From NCBI GenBank assembly GCA_030727685.1, contig JANRBC010000129.1, positions 1-14,683 of the forward strand: a stretch of 14,683 nucleotides of DNA, in the 5' to 3' direction. The position numbers and the translations under genes were made by a program. Positions 13,873 through 14,683 of this stretch are shown here, one piece after another. Origin of the DNA: Ilumatobacteraceae bacterium (lineage in GTDB: Bacteria; Actinomycetota; Acidimicrobiia; Acidimicrobiales; Ilumatobacteraceae). The notes beneath the pieces were generated by a model. It was not told the DNA's origin. It saw nothing but the letters and a program-made list of their open reading frames with translations, and searched no databases. Every line of letters begins with the position of its first letter. Positions within the stretch are counted from its first letter, which is position 1.

Positions 13873-14223
13873 ATGATTAATGAAACCAACCCTGAAGAAT
13901 TTGACGCAAATTCAACCTCGAGGTCCGAGTCGAAACTGAGCGACGAGTTAAATCGACTGCTGCATAGTCTCGGGTCGCCGAATATCGACACGGTGTCGGG
14001 GGTTTTCGGGTTGTGGCAAGAACTTGTCGGCGAGCAGGTTGCCACTCATGTCACACCAATCAAACTTGATCGTGGGCGTCTGTTAATCGAAGTCGACGAC
14101 CCGGCTTGGTCAACTCACATGAAGTTTCTCGAGCGAGATATTTGCACAAGCCTTAGTCATCACACCGGCACCACAATTAGCGGGATAGATATCCGCGTAA
14201 AATCAGGTCGCGCGAACAGTTAG
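13873..14223 (+). CDS. DUF721 protein, DciA-like helicase-loading factor
   Basis: A 116-residue protein of the DUF721/DciA family. From family knowledge, DciA loads the replicative helicase DnaB in bacteria lacking DnaC or DnaI. Its position between recF and gyrB is the usual actinobacterial one. After a polar N-terminus (1-22), LSDELNRLLHSLG starts the domain. Trp48, VGEQVATHVTP (52-62), GRLLIEVDDPAW (68-79) and the following helix to residue 95 are the typical pattern of one alpha-helix, Trp, the VG-x-x-x-A segment, and L-x-V-x-x-x-x-x-W. The start ATG lies 19 bases after recF. No strong ribosome binding site is visible, so it may depend on coupling to recF. Confidence 0.85.
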   Translation: MINETNPEEFDANSTSRSESKLSDELNRLLHSLGSPNIDTVSGVFGLWQELVGEQVATHVTPIKLDRGRLLIEVDDPAWSTHMKFLERDICTSLSHHTGTTISGIDIRVKSGRANS

Positions 14224-14292
14224 AGAGTAGAATAATTTTGCTTAATTTCGAGCGAAAACCAGTATCAAAGTCAACCAAAAGGTACCCAAAAA

Positions 14293-14683
14293 ATGGCTGT
14301 AACTAAAGCAAAACCAGCGTCTGGAAAGAGCGGTTCGGCCACTTATGCAGCCAAAGATATTCAGGTTCTCGAGGGTCTTGACCCGGTTCGCAAACGACCC
14401 GGCATGTACATCGGTTCGACCGGCTTAAACGGCCTACATCACCTCATCTGGGAAGTAGTCGACAACTCAGTTGACGAGGCAATGGCAGGGTTTTGCAACA
14501 AAATTACGATCACTCTGCACGAAGATGGTTCGTGTCAAGTGCAAGACAACGGCCGTGGCATTCCGGTTGATCCTTACCCTTCGGGTCCGCACAAAGGCAA
14601 GAGTGCACTTGAAGTTGTTCTTACTGTTTTGCACGCCGGCGGAAAATTCGGCGGTGAGGGTTATAAAGTTTCGGGCGGTTTGC
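14293..14683 (+). CDS. gyrB: DNA gyrase subunit B (5' part, cut by window end)
   Basis: The first 130 codons of the gyrase ATPase subunit, which drives negative supercoiling together with GyrA. After a short Lys/Ala/Ser leader (1-20), IQVLEGLDPVRKRPGMYIGST (23-43) is the family hallmark. The GHKL ATPase residues are visible: Glu54 as general base and Asn58 in EVVDNSVDEA, then Asp85 in the DNGRGIP motif (85-91). LHAGGKFGGEGYKVSGGL closes the visible part in the ATP-lid region. The ATG at 14293 is preceded by AAAAGG (14277-14282) with a 10-base gap. The gene runs off the window. Confidence 0.97.
   Translation, partial: MAVTKAKPASGKSGSATYAAKDIQVLEGLDPVRKRPGMYIGSTGLNGLHHLIWEVVDNSVDEAMAGFCNKITITLHEDGSCQVQDNGRGIPVDPYPSGPHKGKSALEVVLTVLHAGGKFGGEGYKVSGGL

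Noticed and set aside
1..14683. Mobile elements, CRISPR arrays, tRNA or rRNA genes, defence systems
   Set aside because: None seen. Nearly all DNA is accounted for by conserved origin-region genes on both strands, with no transposase, spacer-repeat pattern or foreign-looking block.

Overview
This window is a bacterial chromosome-origin region. It carries the conserved block rpmH-rnpA-yidD-yidC-jag-rsmG-parA-parB on the minus strand, diverging from dnaA-oriC-dnaN-recF-DUF721-gyrB on the plus strand. The outer arm (Ser/Thr kinase, small membrane protein, trxB, trxA, cwlM-like gene ahead of parB) is the order typical of Actinobacteria. The base composition is clearly more AT-rich than in classical high-GC actinomycetes. 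The kinase ends in a MurJ-type discoidin-like domain instead of PASTA repeats. I infer a planktonic, Acidimicrobiia-like actinobacterium. This assignment rests on gene order and protein character, not on a database search.

Layout. 1-134: leader with short tandem repeats. 135-4476 (+): membrane Ser/Thr protein kinase, two-helix membrane protein, thioredoxin reductase, thioredoxin, and a CwlM-like peptidoglycan-binding pseudo-amidase whose conserved N-terminus overlaps the 3' end of trxA and has no ATG, GTG or TTG start. 4477-4592: convergent intergenic gap with an inverted repeat and DnaA-box-like sequences. 4593-9713 (-): one compact run of eight genes from rpmH down to parB, with two perfect parS sites around the 3' end of rsmG. 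9714-9904: divergent rpmH/dnaA intergenic region with two DnaA-box variants. 9905-14683 (+): dnaA, oriC (11345-11608), dnaN, recF, a DciA-like DUF721 gene, and the first 130 codons of gyrB, which is cut by the window end.

How the genes work together. DnaA, the DnaA boxes and the AT-rich unwinding region start replication, with DnaN, RecF, the DUF721 protein and GyrB acting at the fork. ParA, ParB and parS segregate the new origins. RpmH, RnpA, RsmG, YidC, YidD and Jag serve ribosome and tRNA maturation and membrane-protein insertion. The kinase and CwlM-like protein probably form a cell-wall checkpoint on peptidoglycan precursor synthesis, and TrxA/TrxB supply thiol reduction.

I see no mobile element, CRISPR array, tRNA or rRNA, and no defence or novel enzymatic system. 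The most unusual points are the missing start codon of the cwlM-like gene, its lost zinc site, the kinase sensor domain, and the origin architecture with an outlying DnaA-box-like cluster.
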